64,000 nt of DNA from Thermodesulfovibrionales bacterium (GTDB lineage Bacteria > Nitrospirota > Thermodesulfovibrionia > Thermodesulfovibrionales > Dissulfurispiraceae). Shown here piece after piece: positions 25,716 through 35,202 of this stretch. The notes below the pieces were generated by a model. The model was not told where the DNA came from. It did no database searches and saw only the letters and a list, made by a program, of their open reading frames with translations. The stretch is from positions 1 to 64,000 of the forward strand of contig JASEGS010000005.1 of NCBI GenBank assembly GCA_030017995.1, in the 5' to 3' direction. Made by a program: the position numbers and the translations under genes. Position 1 is the stretch's first letter, and every line of letters starts with the position of its first letter.

Positions 25716-26373
25716 CGAAGCATACCCCGTCTTTTATGGTAATTATTCTCTCAGCCTGCTCCGCTATGTACTTTTCATGCGTTACCATGATTATGGTAGA
25801 GCCTTCCCTATGTATAGCTTTAAATATATCTATTATCTCCTGCCCTGTCTTTGAATCGAGATTTCCTGTCGGCTCGTCTGCAAGGATAATCGCCGGATTG
25901 TTTATCAATGCCCTCGCTATCGCAACCCTCTGCTGCTCTCCTCCCGAAAGCTCGCTCGGCATATGCTCACCGCGCTCTGAAAGGCCTACTTTTTTCAGAA
26001 ACTCATATGCCTTATCTCTTCTCTCTCCTGTCAGGATGCCCGCATAAAGCAAAGGAAGCTCGACATTCTTGATGGCAGAGAGCCTTGGTATGAGGTTAAA
26101 ACTCTGGAACACAAAACCTATTTTTTTATTCCTGATCTCGGCAAGCTCATTGCCTGACAATGTGTTTATAGCGATGCTATCAAGCAGATATTTTCCCGAG
26201 GTAGGCCTGTCGAGACATCCGATAAGATTTAAAAGAGTAGATTTCCCTGAGCCGGAAGTCCCCATGATTGATATGAACTCGCCTCGTTTTATTTCAAGGC
26301 TGATTCCCTTTAAGACCTCGACCTCTCCGCCCGGAAGGATGTAGCTCTTTGTAATATCGCTCAGGATGACCAT
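25702..26373 (-). CDS. MacB/LolD-type ABC transporter ATP-binding protein
   Basis: Cytosolic ATPase powering the adjacent permease. Walker A is GTSGSGKST at about 38-46, the Q-loop QSFNLIPRL is followed by the signature [15 protein letters not shown], and Walker B is [14 protein letters not shown] switch histidine is present in MVTHEK. It has 223 residues. The C terminus ends unusually in [10 protein letters not shown], with two cysteines, inside the overlap with the permease gene. The order adaptor-ATPase-permease on the minus strand is standard for MacAB-like systems. Confidence 0.92.
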   Translation of the reverse strand: MVILSDITKSYILPGGEVEVLKGISLEIKRGEFISIMGTSGSGKSTLLNLIGCLDRPTSGKYLLDSIAINTLSGNELAEIRNKKIGFVFQSFNLIPRLSAIKNVELPLLYAGILTGERRDKAYEFLKKVGLSERGEHMPSELSGGEQQRVAIARALINNPAIILADEPTGNLDSKTGQEIIDIFKAIHREGSTIIMVTHEKYIAEQAERIITIKDGVCFGGCY

Positions 26374-27584
26374 TACTTCTTTTTGACCCTTGCCCCATCC
26401 GCCAATCCCTTCGCATCCGTATTCAATATGACCTCGTCCCCCTCGGCAATGCCCGATAAAACCTCGGTATAAGTCCAGTTGGAGCGGCCTGTTTTTATTG
26501 GAACAAGTTTGGCCTTAGATCCCTTTGCTATATACACTAATGGATTGCCCTCTCTTTCAATGATCGCCTGAGAAGGGATAATAAGGACATTGTCCGCCTT
26601 ATCAACTATAACTTCCACCTCGGCAGACATGCCCGGCTTTAATGCCGGAGGCTCGTTCAGCCTTATCCTAACCTCGAATGTCCTTGTCTCTTGTTTGCCT
26701 CCGGTAACCACAGGAGCGATCCTGTAAACCGTTCCCTTAAATGTCCTTCCCTGATAGGCGTCCATTGTGATATTCGTCTCTTTGCCTAAGGATATCCTTG
26801 CAATGTCAGCCTCGTCTATAAGGCCTTCCACATAGAGCGAATCCGTCGCTACCACCGTAGCGATCATTATCCCCTTTGTAACAGTATCGCCAAGCTCCAT
26901 AAACTTATCCGTAACAACACCGTTTATGGGAGACTTTACAAACGAATAATCGTAATTTAACCTTGCTATAGAGACCGAGTTCTCCGCTTCCTTTACCGCT
27001 GCTTCCTGAGCCTTTATATCGTAGAGCTTCGCGTCAATCTGTTTTTTCCCGGACAAAGCTGCTTCATGGGTCGCCTTTGCAACCGAATGCTCTTTTTCCG
27101 TAGCATCGAGTTCTGCCTCGGTTATGTATCCTGTCTTTATCAATTCCTTTGCGCGGTTAAGCCTCTTTTCCGCCTCGATAAGAACCGCGCCCGTCTTCGC
27201 AATATTAGTCTCTACATCGGTTTTCATGGCATCGAGCGAGGTCTTCATCTCATTGAGCCCGTGTTTTGCCTTCTGGAGAGTCGCCTCCGAGAGCTTGAGG
27301 TTTAAATACGCCTCTTCAGGGTCTATCTCCGCGATGACGCTGCGCGTGTCGACAATTGAGCCTTCATCAAAGAGCAGCTTTGTTATCCTCCCTGTCTTCT
27401 GCGCGCTTATCCTCGCCTCTATCTCCGACTTGATGGTTCCTGTCTGTGTTGCGGTAACGGTTATCAAAAGGGTCTCTTTTTTTACAGGTGCGACCTTAAC
27501 ATCTATGCCTCTTTTCTGTGAGAAAATAAAAAACACAAGGCCTGCGATGACAGCCAATATTATGATATAGCGCGTTTTTCTCAT
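26373..27584 (-). CDS. MacA/HlyD-type periplasmic adaptor protein
   Basis: Membrane-fusion subunit of the efflux system. An N-terminal helix (YIIILAVIAGLVFFIF) anchors a periplasmic protein with a biotinyl-lipoyl-like hairpin, a long coiled coil at about 85-205 (LSEATLQKAKHGLNEMKTSL...), and beta-barrel and membrane-proximal domains (FKGTVYRIAPVV; LKPGMSAEVEVIVDKADNVL). It has 403 residues. First gene of the long minus-strand array that continues through glnD, tamB and Omp85. No outer-membrane factor is in this array; one is present at 39430-40833. Confidence 0.9.
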   Translation of the reverse strand: MRKTRYIIILAVIAGLVFFIFSQKRGIDVKVAPVKKETLLITVTATQTGTIKSEIEARISAQKTGRITKLLFDEGSIVDTRSVIAEIDPEEAYLNLKLSEATLQKAKHGLNEMKTSLDAMKTDVETNIAKTGAVLIEAEKRLNRAKELIKTGYITEAELDATEKEHSVAKATHEAALSGKKQIDAKLYDIKAQEAAVKEAENSVSIARLNYDYSFVKSPINGVVTDKFMELGDTVTKGIMIATVVATDSLYVEGLIDEADIARISLGKETNITMDAYQGRTFKGTVYRIAPVVTGGKQETRTFEVRIRLNEPPALKPGMSAEVEVIVDKADNVLIIPSQAIIEREGNPLVYIAKGSKAKLVPIKTGRSNWTYTEVLSGIAEGDEVILNTDAKGLADGARVKKK

Positions 27585-27905
27585 TCTTAAACTATACCAT
27601 AATCTACAGTCGGATATTTTTAGATGGATGGCAGGTATGCCGAAAAGCCTTTAATCGCGATACCTTAGCGCCGAACCCTCCCGCTGTTTAAGGGCAGCTT
27701 CTGAATAACATATCCATTAGATAAAAAAAACAGGCTATTAAATATCTCATCGCATTATTAAAGGCTTTGAGGTATGCCTGCCATCCATGATTACGGATCA
27801 CAGGACTTCCAAAGATTAAAAATTCTTATACACTTATAGCATGGTATGACAACTTGTTGTTTATTGTGTTAAATTAACAACCAAGCTTTAAATAAAGGAA
27901 ATTTC
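27585..27905. repeat. Divergent intergenic region with palindromic repeat element B
   Basis: About 320 bases between divergent operons. The arm at 27626-27661 (GGATGGCAGGTATGCC...TCGCGAT) is an imperfect reverse complement of 27749-27786 (ATCGCATT...TGCCTGCCATCC), so the DNA or RNA can form a long hairpin with a loop of about 90 bases. The right arm, 27729-27798, matches element A at 10143-10213. The promoters of both operons must lie here. A GTTAAATTAAC dyad near 27868 is the only other regular feature seen. Confidence 0.6.
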
Positions 27906-28373
27906 ATGGAAAAGACGCTGCAAAAACTCGCTAAGGATTTCAGGGAAAACGAAGGCAATATCATCTCTCTTTTGCAGGAGACTCAGGAAGCCTTCGGATA
28001 CATTCCAGAAGAAGCAGTATATTTCTTCTCAAGAGAGCTCGATATACCCGCAAGCCGCTTTTTTGGCGTATCTACATTTTACGCACAATTCTATCTGAAA
28101 CCGCGAGGCAAGAATATCATAACCGCATGCTGCGGAACCGCCTGTCATGTAAAAGGAGCTGAAAGACTCATAAACGGCGCAAAGAGGGAATTAAGCCTAA
28201 CAGACGAAAATAATACTACCAATGATAATAAATTCACACTCGAACAGGTGGCATGTGTCGGAGCATGCAGCATTGCGCCTGTAGTGATCATCAACAAAAA
28301 GGTCTACGGCAAGATGAGTGCAGATAAACTCACAAAAGAGATAAAGACATTAAGGCAGGACAGCAATGAATAA
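27906..28373 (+). CDS. NuoE-like [2Fe-2S] subunit of formate dehydrogenase
   Basis: Thioredoxin-like ferredoxin subunit (24 kDa NuoE/HoxE/HydC family) of an NAD(P)-linked dehydrogenase. Cluster cysteines are in TACCGTACHVKGAE and ACVGACSIAPVV. It has 155 residues, normal for the family. It overlaps the NuoF-like gene by 8 bases and is the first gene of the formate dehydrogenase operon. Context (NuoF-like protein, then a molybdopterin selenoprotein) assigns it to formate dehydrogenase rather than complex I. No other nuo genes are present. Confidence 0.9.
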   Translation: MEKTLQKLAKDFRENEGNIISLLQETQEAFGYIPEEAVYFFSRELDIPASRFFGVSTFYAQFYLKPRGKNIITACCGTACHVKGAERLINGAKRELSLTDENNTTNDNKFTLEQVACVGACSIAPVVIINKKVYGKMSADKLTKEIKTLRQDSNE

Positions 28374-30150
28374 CTTAGAAATAAAGGTATGTATGGGCAC
28401 AGGTGGCATTGCTGCTGGAGGAACAGATGTGCTCTCGGCATTCGATTCAGCATTGAAAGAGCGCTCCATACCTGCCGAACTCCAGATGGGATGCTCTATG
28501 CACAAAGTGGGCTGCCGCGGCCTCTGTGCAAAGGATGTGCTTGTTGATGTTTTGATTGACGACAGCAGGACAACATATCAGTATATAAAACCAGAAATGG
28601 TTCAGCGCATCGTTGACGAGCATATTGTCGGAGGCAATCCAGTTTCAGAGTGGCTTGTAAAAGAGGACTACCACAATTTCCATGAAAAACAAATAAAGGT
28701 CGTGCTTTCGGACTGCGGCAATATTGACCCCGAAGATATAAATTCATATATCTCTGTCGGCGGGTATAAGGCGACAGAAAAGGTCTTTGCAACGATGAAG
28801 CCGGAAGATGTCATAGCCGAGATAAAGAAATCAGGACTAAGAGGCAGAGGCGGAGCAGGCTTCCCCACAGGCGTTAAATGGGAGGCATGCCGGGGCGTGC
28901 AGCCTAATCTCCAAATGGGTCAGAAATATATTATCTGCAATGCTGATGAAGGCGACCCCGGGGCCTTTATGGACAGGGCTGTTATCGAAGGCAATCCCCA
29001 TGCGGTCATCGAAGGCATGGTTATAGGAGCATATGCCATTGGAGCAAGCAAGGGATATGTCTATATAAGGGCTGAATATCCTCTTGCCGTAGAGAGGCTC
29101 AAGCTCGCAATCGCTGCAGCGAGAGAGCGGAGATTCATAGGAAAGAACATATTGGATTCAGGTTTTGATTTTGATATAAAGATAAAGCTCGGCGCAGGCG
29201 CATTTGTGTGCGGGGAAGAGACCGCTCTCATAGCCTCTATCGAGGGACAGCGCGGCATGCCGAGGGCAAAACCGCCCTTCCCTGTTTATCAAGGACTATG
29301 GGGAAAGCCAACGGTCATAAACAATGTCGAGACGCTCGCCAATATTCCTTATATAATCGTCAAAGGCGCGGACTGGTTCTCATCCTACGGAACAGAGAAG
29401 TCAAAAGGCACAAAGGTCTTCGCATTGACTGGAAAGGTCAAGAATACCGGCCTTATCGAAGTGCCCATGGGTATCACTCTGAAGGAGATAATCTATGACA
29501 TCGGCGGAGGAATAGAGAACGACAAAAAGCTCAAGGCAGTTCAGACAGGCGGGCCTTCGGGAGGCTGCATAACGCCGGACATGCTCGACATAAATGTTGA
29601 TTACGAATCTCTCGCAAAGGTAGGCTCCATCGTAGGCTCCGGCGGAATGATCGTGCTTGACGAAGACGACTGCATGGTCAATGTCGCCAAATATTTCCTC
29701 TCGTTCACTCAGGCCGAATCATGCGGCAAGTGCGTTCCGTGCAGGATAGGCACGAAGAGACTCCTCGAAATATTGAACAGAATAACAAAGGGAAAAGGCA
29801 AGGAAGACGACATAGAGTTATTGCTGAAACTCGGCAGCGACGTTAAATCCGCCTCGCTCTGCGGTCTCGGACAGACAGCCCCGAATCCTGTTTTAAGCAC
29901 CATCAAATACTTCAGGGAAGAATACGAGGCTCACCTTCAGGGGAAATGCCCTGCAAAAGTGTGCAGGGATCTCCTGACATATTCCATAATCGAAGAATTC
30001 TGCAAAGGCTGCGGCGCGTGTTTAAGGGCGTGTCCCGCAGGAGCGATAACAGGGGAAAAGAAACAGCCTCATAAGATAGCCCCTGAGATATGCGTTAAAT
30101 GCGGGGCATGCTTTGATGTGTGCAAATTCAAGGCTGTAGGCAGGGAGTGA
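28366..30150 (+). CDS. NuoF/HoxF-like NADH-binding subunit of formate dehydrogenase
   Basis: Flavin- and NAD-binding subunit. It has an N-terminal thioredoxin-like [2Fe-2S] domain (about 1-110). The FMN/NAD domain shows GLRGRGGAGFPTGVKWE and CNADEGDPGAFMDR. A [4Fe-4S] site ESCGKCVPCRIGTKR lies near 450. An added C-terminal 2x[4Fe-4S] ferredoxin domain has CKGCGACLRACPAGAI and CVKCGACFDVCKFKAV. At 594 residues it matches HydB/HndC-type subunits of NAD-linked hydrogenases and formate dehydrogenases. The gene ends three bases before fdhA. Confidence 0.93.
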   Translation: MNNLEIKVCMGTGGIAAGGTDVLSAFDSALKERSIPAELQMGCSMHKVGCRGLCAKDVLVDVLIDDSRTTYQYIKPEMVQRIVDEHIVGGNPVSEWLVKEDYHNFHEKQIKVVLSDCGNIDPEDINSYISVGGYKATEKVFATMKPEDVIAEIKKSGLRGRGGAGFPTGVKWEACRGVQPNLQMGQKYIICNADEGDPGAFMDRAVIEGNPHAVIEGMVIGAYAIGASKGYVYIRAEYPLAVERLKLAIAAARERRFIGKNILDSGFDFDIKIKLGAGAFVCGEETALIASIEGQRGMPRAKPPFPVYQGLWGKPTVINNVETLANIPYIIVKGADWFSSYGTEKSKGTKVFALTGKVKNTGLIEVPMGITLKEIIYDIGGGIENDKKLKAVQTGGPSGGCITPDMLDINVDYESLAKVGSIVGSGGMIVLDEDDCMVNVAKYFLSFTQAESCGKCVPCRIGTKRLLEILNRITKGKGKEDDIELLLKLGSDVKSASLCGLGQTAPNPVLSTIKYFREEYEAHLQGKCPAKVCRDLLTYSIIEEFCKGCGACLRACPAGAITGEKKQPHKIAPEICVKCGACFDVCKFKAVGRE

Positions 30151-30152
30151 AA

Positions 30153-32819
30153 ATGCTGAAGGTAACGATAGACGGAAAAACGATAGAGGTTCCGGCAGGG
30201 ACAACGGTTCTGGATGCAGCTAAGATGCTGGATATTCCTATACCGACCTTATGCCATCATCCGAAACTCACGCCTTTCGGCGGATGCAGGCTCTGCATAG
30301 TCGAGATAAAGGGAATACCGAGGCCCGTAACTTCATGCACAACTCCGGTAAGCGACAACATGGAGGTAACGACCTCTACCCCTCAGATCGAGGACTTGAG
30401 AAAAACTGTGCTTGAGCTTATTCTCTCAGACCACCCGAATGACTGCATGGTATGCGAGAAGGCTGGAGACTGTACCCTTCAAGAGCTTGCGTACTTTTAC
30501 GGAATAAGGGAAAACAGGTTTGCCGGCGAAAGAAGGATTTACACGAAAAAAGACGGCAACCCATTCCTTGAAAGGGACATGGAGAAATGCATACTCTGCG
30601 GAAGGTGCGTAAAGGTCTGCGACGAGGTGCAGGGAGTCGGGGCTATTGATTTTACATACAGGGGATTTAAATCGAAGATATGTCCTCCTTACGAAAAAGA
30701 CCTTGACTGCGAATTCTGCGGACAGTGCGTCGCTGTCTGCCCTACAGGCGCGCTTACAGGCAAGCAATGGGCTCATAAGGGCAGGCAGAAGGATATAAAA
30801 GAGATTGATACGATATGCCCTTACTGCGGCACAGGCTGTAATATCACACTGCATGTAAGTAGAAACGAGGTTATCAGGGTAACTTCAAAGGAAGATACAT
30901 GGAACGAAGGATGGCTCTGCGTAAAGGGGAGATTCGGCTACAAATTTATAAATAGCCCGGACCGCCTGAAAAAGCCGCTAATCAAAAAGAACGGTAAGTT
31001 TGAGGAAGCGTCTTGGGATGAAGCGCTTGACTATATAGCTACAAGATTAAATGAAATAAAAGCTAAGCACGGCGCTGACGCAATCGGAGGGCTTTCTTCC
31101 GCCCGATGCACAAATGAAGAGAATTATCTCTTTCAAAAATTGATAAGGGCTGCGATTGGAACAAACAATATAGACCACTGCGCCCGTCTCTGACACGCTC
31201 CAACAGTTGCCAGTCTGGCAACAATATTCGGCTCAGGGGCGATGACCAATTCCATAAAAGAGATAGAAGGCATGGAGGTCATCTTCATCATAGGTTCAAA
31301 CACAAAGGAAACCCATCCTGTAATCGCAAACAGGATGATAAAGGCTTATAGAAAAGGTGCAAAGATAATCGTAGTAGATCCGAGAAAAGTGCCTATGACA
31401 AGATTTGCCGAGCTATTCCTTAACCTGCAGCCCGGCACAGATGTGGCGCTTCTTAATGGCATTGCCCATGTGATCCTGAAAGAGAAGTTATACGATAAAC
31501 AGTTTATAGACGAAAAGACAGAAGGCTTTGGTGAATGGGAAAAATCCGTTGAGGATTTTACTCCAGAATATGTCGAGAAGATTACAGGAGTTTCAAAAGA
31601 AAACTTAATAAAGGCTGCAAGGCTTTATGGAAACTCTCGCAAGGCAGGCATATTATATACAATGGGCATAACCCAACACACATGCGGCACAGACAATGTG
31701 AACGCAGTGGCGAATTTAGCGTTGTTAACAGGAAACATTGGTAGGGAATCCACAGGCATCAACTCCCTAAGGGGACAGAACAATGTTCAGGGCGCATCAG
31801 ATGCCGGCTGCCTGCCGAATGTATATCCGGGTTATCAGAGGGTAGATATTCCTGAGATAAAAGAAAGGTTTGAAAAAGAGTGGGGGGTCTCTCTTTCTGA
31901 AAAAGCAGGACTCAAATCCACAGAGATGATACCGGCAGCTCTTAAAGGAAATTTGAAGGCACTATATATCATGGGAGAGAATCCGGTAATTACCGACCCT
32001 AATATGCATCACACAATAAAAGCCTTAAAGAGCCTCGATTTCCTTATTGTTCAGGATATATTTATGACAGAGACTGCGGAACTTGCCAATGTAGTGCTGC
32101 CTGCCGCATGTTTTGCTGAAAAAGACGGGACTTTCTCAAATACTGAGAGAAAGGTTCAGAGGGTAAGAAAGGCGGTCAATCCTCCTGGCGAAGCAAGAGA
32201 CGATCTATTCATAATAACAGGGCTGTCAAAAAGACTTGGCTATCCGATGAATTATAATTCGCCCGAAGATGTCCTTGAAGAATTCGGAAAGATGTGGCCT
32301 GCTCTCGGAGGAATAACATACAGCCGAATTGAAAGAAACGGTATCCAGTGGCCTTGTCCCACAAAGGATCATCCGGGAACAGAGTTTCTTTACAAGGGGG
32401 GCTTCCCGCGCGGAAAGGTTCATTTTACTCCGACACAATATATGCCTCCTGCTGAGATTACAGATTCCGAATATCCTTTTATCCTTACAACAGGCAGGAA
32501 TCTCTTCCAGTATCATGCAGGTTCAATGACGAGAAGGGTAAAACCTATAGAGACACATGCAGGCGAGCCATATGTGGAGATTAGTCCTGCTGATAGCGAA
32601 CGACTCAATATTAAAGACGGCGATATGGTAAAAGTCATGTCCAGACGCGGCAAGATAGAGATAAAGGCGAAAATCACGCCGAGGGTTTCCAAAGGCGTGG
32701 CGTTTATACCTATGCACTACAGAGAAGCGGCTGCCAACGTATTGACAAATGACGCTGCCCTTGACAGACATGTAAAGACCCCTGAATATAAGGTCTGCAG
32801 CATAAGGATAGAAAAGTAA
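30153..32819 (+). CDS. fdhA: Selenocysteine-containing formate dehydrogenase, catalytic subunit
   Basis: Mo/W-bis-pyranopterin enzyme oxidising formate or reducing CO2. Translation must read through TGA at 31191-31193 as Sec347 in the context DHCARL-U-HAPTVASL, which matches the Sec site of E. coli FDH-H (CARVUHGPSVAGL). A hairpin just downstream fits a bacterial SECIS. N-terminal NuoG-like part: [2Fe-2S] PFGGCRLC, then CMVCEKAGDC, then a two-cluster ferredoxin (CILCGRCVKVC; CEFCGQCVAVC). The [4Fe-4S] motif ICPYCGTGCN opens the molybdopterin domain. The C terminus is a MopB dinucleotide-binding domain. About 888 residues. AGGGAG precedes ATG 30153. Confidence 0.95.
31191..31222 (+). promoter_or_regulatory. 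Selenocysteine UGA and SECIS hairpin
   Basis: Twelve bases after TGA (31191-31193), GTTGCC at 31206-31211 pairs perfectly with GGCAAC at 31217-31222 around an AGTCT loop. E. coli fdhF has an equivalent stem with a GGUCU-type loop at almost the same distance. The loop GU is known to be important for SelB binding. The reading frame continues unbroken after the TGA for 542 codons with conserved enzyme sequence. Confidence 0.92.
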
Positions 32820-32831
32820 AGGAGGGAATTT

Positions 32832-33287
32832 ATGGCAACAGTCAGCGACCTTAAAAGTCAGGTATTGTTTGAAGATACAGAGGACAGGCATCTCGAAAAG
32901 ATCGCTAAAAAACTGCAGGAGATATCGTTCAGAAAAAACAGTTATGTGTTTCAAGAGAAAGAAGATACAAGAGGCATATATCTTATTCACTCTGGAAAGA
33001 TAGAAATATCAAAGACAACGCCTGACGGATGGAAACAGACCCTTGCAGTACTCGGACCAGGCCATTTCTGCGGAGAGCTATCTATTCTTGAAAAGAGAAA
33101 ACATGAAGCGAATGCAGTCACCCTCGAGGATACCACCCTGTTTCTTCTTGCAAAAGACGAATTTGAGAGAATAGAAAATGAAGATACAGTGCTTGCAAAT
33201 GTAATTTTAAAGAAGTTAGCTTTTGTCTTAAGCAAGAATCTCAGACGCATGAATGAGAAATTCCTGAATGCGCTTGTGAATTATTAA
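32832..33287 (+). CDS. Cyclic-nucleotide-binding (Crp-like sensor) domain protein
   Basis: A single cNMP-binding domain of 151 residues: [28 protein letters not shown], and [20 protein letters not shown], the phosphate-binding-cassette region. A C-terminal helix follows, but no helix-turn-helix, so it is not a complete Crp/Fnr regulator. AAAGGAGGG is the ribosome-binding site, 12 bases after fdhA. Its place between fdhA and fhs suggests a role in sensing or controlling formate metabolism, perhaps by protein contact. That is inference; the ligand is unknown. Confidence 0.82.
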   Translation: MATVSDLKSQVLFEDTEDRHLEKIAKKLQEISFRKNSYVFQEKEDTRGIYLIHSGKIEISKTTPDGWKQTLAVLGPGHFCGELSILEKRKHEANAVTLEDTTLFLLAKDEFERIENEDTVLANVILKKLAFVLSKNLRRMNEKFLNALVNY

Positions 33288-33310
33288 TAAACTTTAAGGA
33301 GGATTACTTT

Positions 33311-35074
33311 ATGCCGTATGATGCAACTAAGTTAGCTGACTGGCAGATTTCAGAAAAAGCAGAAAAGAATATGCCCACCCCCGATGAGTGGCGTGAAAGA
33401 CTGGGACTCCAAAAAGACGAAATGCTCCCGATGGGGCGCCTCGCCAAGGTTGATTTTCTAAAAGTCATAAATCGCCTTAAAGACAGACCGGACGGTAAGT
33501 ATATAGAGGTGACTGCCATTACCCCTACTCCATTGGGCGAAGGCAAAAGCACCACATCGTGCGGATTGATGGAAGGCCTCGGCAAACGCGGCGTTAATGT
33601 GGGAGGCGCTTTGCGCCAGCCTTCAGGAGGCCCTACCATGAATGTGAAGGGCACAGCAGCAGGAGGCGGCAATTCCTTGCTCATTCCTATGACCGAATTC
33701 TCACTCGGCCTCACCGGTGACATCAACGACATCATGAACGCCCATAACCTGGCTATGGTGGCATTGACTGCAAGGATGCAGCACGAACGCAATTACAACG
33801 ACGAGCAGCTTGAAAGGCTCACCAAGATGAGACGCCTCGATATAGACCCAACCCGCGTGGAGATGGGGTGGATCATGGACTTCTGCGCGCAGAGCCTCCG
33901 CAATATCATCATCGGCATAGGCGGCAAGCAGGACGGCTACATGATGCAGTCAAAGTTCGGTATCGCCGTGGGTTCCGAGTGCATGGCAATCCTTTCCGTA
34001 GCCAGAGACCTTGCAGACTTGAAACAACGTTTGAATAACATTACCGTTGCCTTTGACAAAAGCGGCAAACCCGTTACTACAGGAGACCTCGAGGTCGGAA
34101 ACGCAATGACTGCTTTCATGAGAAATACCATCAACCCTACCCTTATGTGCACTGCAGAATACAATCCATGCTTTGTTCATGCAGGGCCATTTGCGAATAT
34201 AGCTATAGGGCAGTCGTCCATTATCGCCGATAGGATCGGATTAAAACTCTTTGATTACCATGTCACAGAGTCCGGCTTTGCGGCTGACATAGGTTTTGAA
34301 AAATTCTGGAATGTTAAGTGCCGCTTCAGCGGATTAAAACCCCACGTGTCTGTGCTGACCACTACTGTGCGCGCCCTGAAGATGCACGGTGGCGGCCCCA
34401 AGGTCGTGCCCGGCAAGGCTCTTCCGGAAGAATACACAAAAGAGAATATCGCTCTTGTAGAAAAAGGCTGTGCCAACATGGTGCATATGATCAATATCAT
34501 CCGCAAGTCCGGCATCAACCCTGTTGTCTGCGTCAACCGTTTTTATACTGATACTGACGCAGAAGTGGCTGTTATCAAAAAAGCCGCAGAAGCAGCAGGC
34601 GCGCGCTGCGCAGAATCCCAGCACTGGCTTAAAGGCGGTGAGGGAGCGCTGGAATTAGCAGACGCGGTCATAGACGCCTGCAACGATAAGAACGACTTCA
34701 AATTCCTCTACCCGCTTGAGATGAAGTTGCGCGACCGCGTAGCGACCATAGCAAAGGAAGTATACGGAGCAGATGGAGTATCATGGCTGCCAGAAGCTGA
34801 AGCTAAAGCTAAAATGCTGGAAGACGATCCCAAATATGCCGACTACGCAACCATGATGGTCAAAACACACCTGAGCCTTTCGCATGACCCGGCTGTAAAA
34901 GGAGTGCCCAAAGGCTGGACCCTGCCCATCAGGGACGTGCTGATTTACTCCGGCGCGAAATTCCTCTGCCCATGCGCTGGGACAATAAGTCTCATGCCCG
35001 GAACGAGTTCCAATCCTGCTTTCAGAAGAATTGATGTAGATACCGCAACCGGAAAGGTTAGCGGACTGTTCTAA
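33311..35074 (+). CDS. fhs: Formate-tetrahydrofolate ligase
   Basis: Makes 10-formyl-THF from formate, THF and ATP, the second step of the Wood-Ljungdahl methyl branch. The P-loop-like [13 protein letters not shown] lies at about 72-84, followed by [20 protein letters not shown]. At 587 residues it is slightly longer than the 557-560 of clostridial enzymes, with an N-terminal extension. AAGGAGG is seven bases before ATG. Codon choice looks richer in GC-ending codons than the neighbouring biosynthetic genes, a possible sign of high expression or transfer. It forms a cluster with fdhA, which supplies formate. Confidence 0.95.
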   Translation: MPYDATKLADWQISEKAEKNMPTPDEWRERLGLQKDEMLPMGRLAKVDFLKVINRLKDRPDGKYIEVTAITPTPLGEGKSTTSCGLMEGLGKRGVNVGGALRQPSGGPTMNVKGTAAGGGNSLLIPMTEFSLGLTGDINDIMNAHNLAMVALTARMQHERNYNDEQLERLTKMRRLDIDPTRVEMGWIMDFCAQSLRNIIIGIGGKQDGYMMQSKFGIAVGSECMAILSVARDLADLKQRLNNITVAFDKSGKPVTTGDLEVGNAMTAFMRNTINPTLMCTAEYNPCFVHAGPFANIAIGQSSIIADRIGLKLFDYHVTESGFAADIGFEKFWNVKCRFSGLKPHVSVLTTTVRALKMHGGGPKVVPGKALPEEYTKENIALVEKGCANMVHMINIIRKSGINPVVCVNRFYTDTDAEVAVIKKAAEAAGARCAESQHWLKGGEGALELADAVIDACNDKNDFKFLYPLEMKLRDRVATIAKEVYGADGVSWLPEAEAKAKMLEDDPKYADYATMMVKTHLSLSHDPAVKGVPKGWTLPIRDVLIYSGAKFLCPCAGTISLMPGTSSNPAFRRIDVDTATGKVSGLF

Positions 35075-35132
35075 TTAAGCTTTTTGCTTAAAACAAAATG
35101 CCTCAGTAAAATTTTACTGAGGCATTTTGTTT
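35075..35132. terminator. Strong terminator after fhs
   Basis: A small hairpin (TTAAGC / GCTTAA with a five-T loop, 35075-35091) is followed by a perfect 42-base palindrome, 35091-35132. Its arms are AAACAAAATGCCTCAGT plus AAAA and the exact reverse complement ending GCATTTTGTTT. The T-rich right flank fits intrinsic termination of the fdh-fhs operon. Symmetry means it could act from either direction. Confidence 0.85.
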
Positions 35133-35165
35133 GTGATTAACTGCAACGTTTATTTTCTCTTCATG

Positions 35166-35195
35166 TTGAGACATCCTATTGTCCACAGGTATAAT
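35166..35195 (+). promoter_or_regulatory. Sigma70-like promoter of the DUF3108 gene
   Basis: A -35-like TTGAGA at 35166-35171 and a perfect -10 TATAAT at 35190-35195 are separated by 18 bases. A second TATAAT follows at 35196-35201. Expected transcription start is at about 35202-35203, right at the ATG at 35203 (or six bases before ATG 35209), so the message may be leaderless. No Shine-Dalgarno is visible before either ATG. Confidence 0.6.
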
Positions 35196-35202
35196 TATAA
35201 TA

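Noticed and set aside
27855-27885. Fnr/Crp-type operator (GTTAAATTAAC dyad) before nuoE
   Set aside because: The dyad does not match TTGAT-N4-ATCAA or TGTGA-N6-TCACA closely, and AT-rich dyads are common here.
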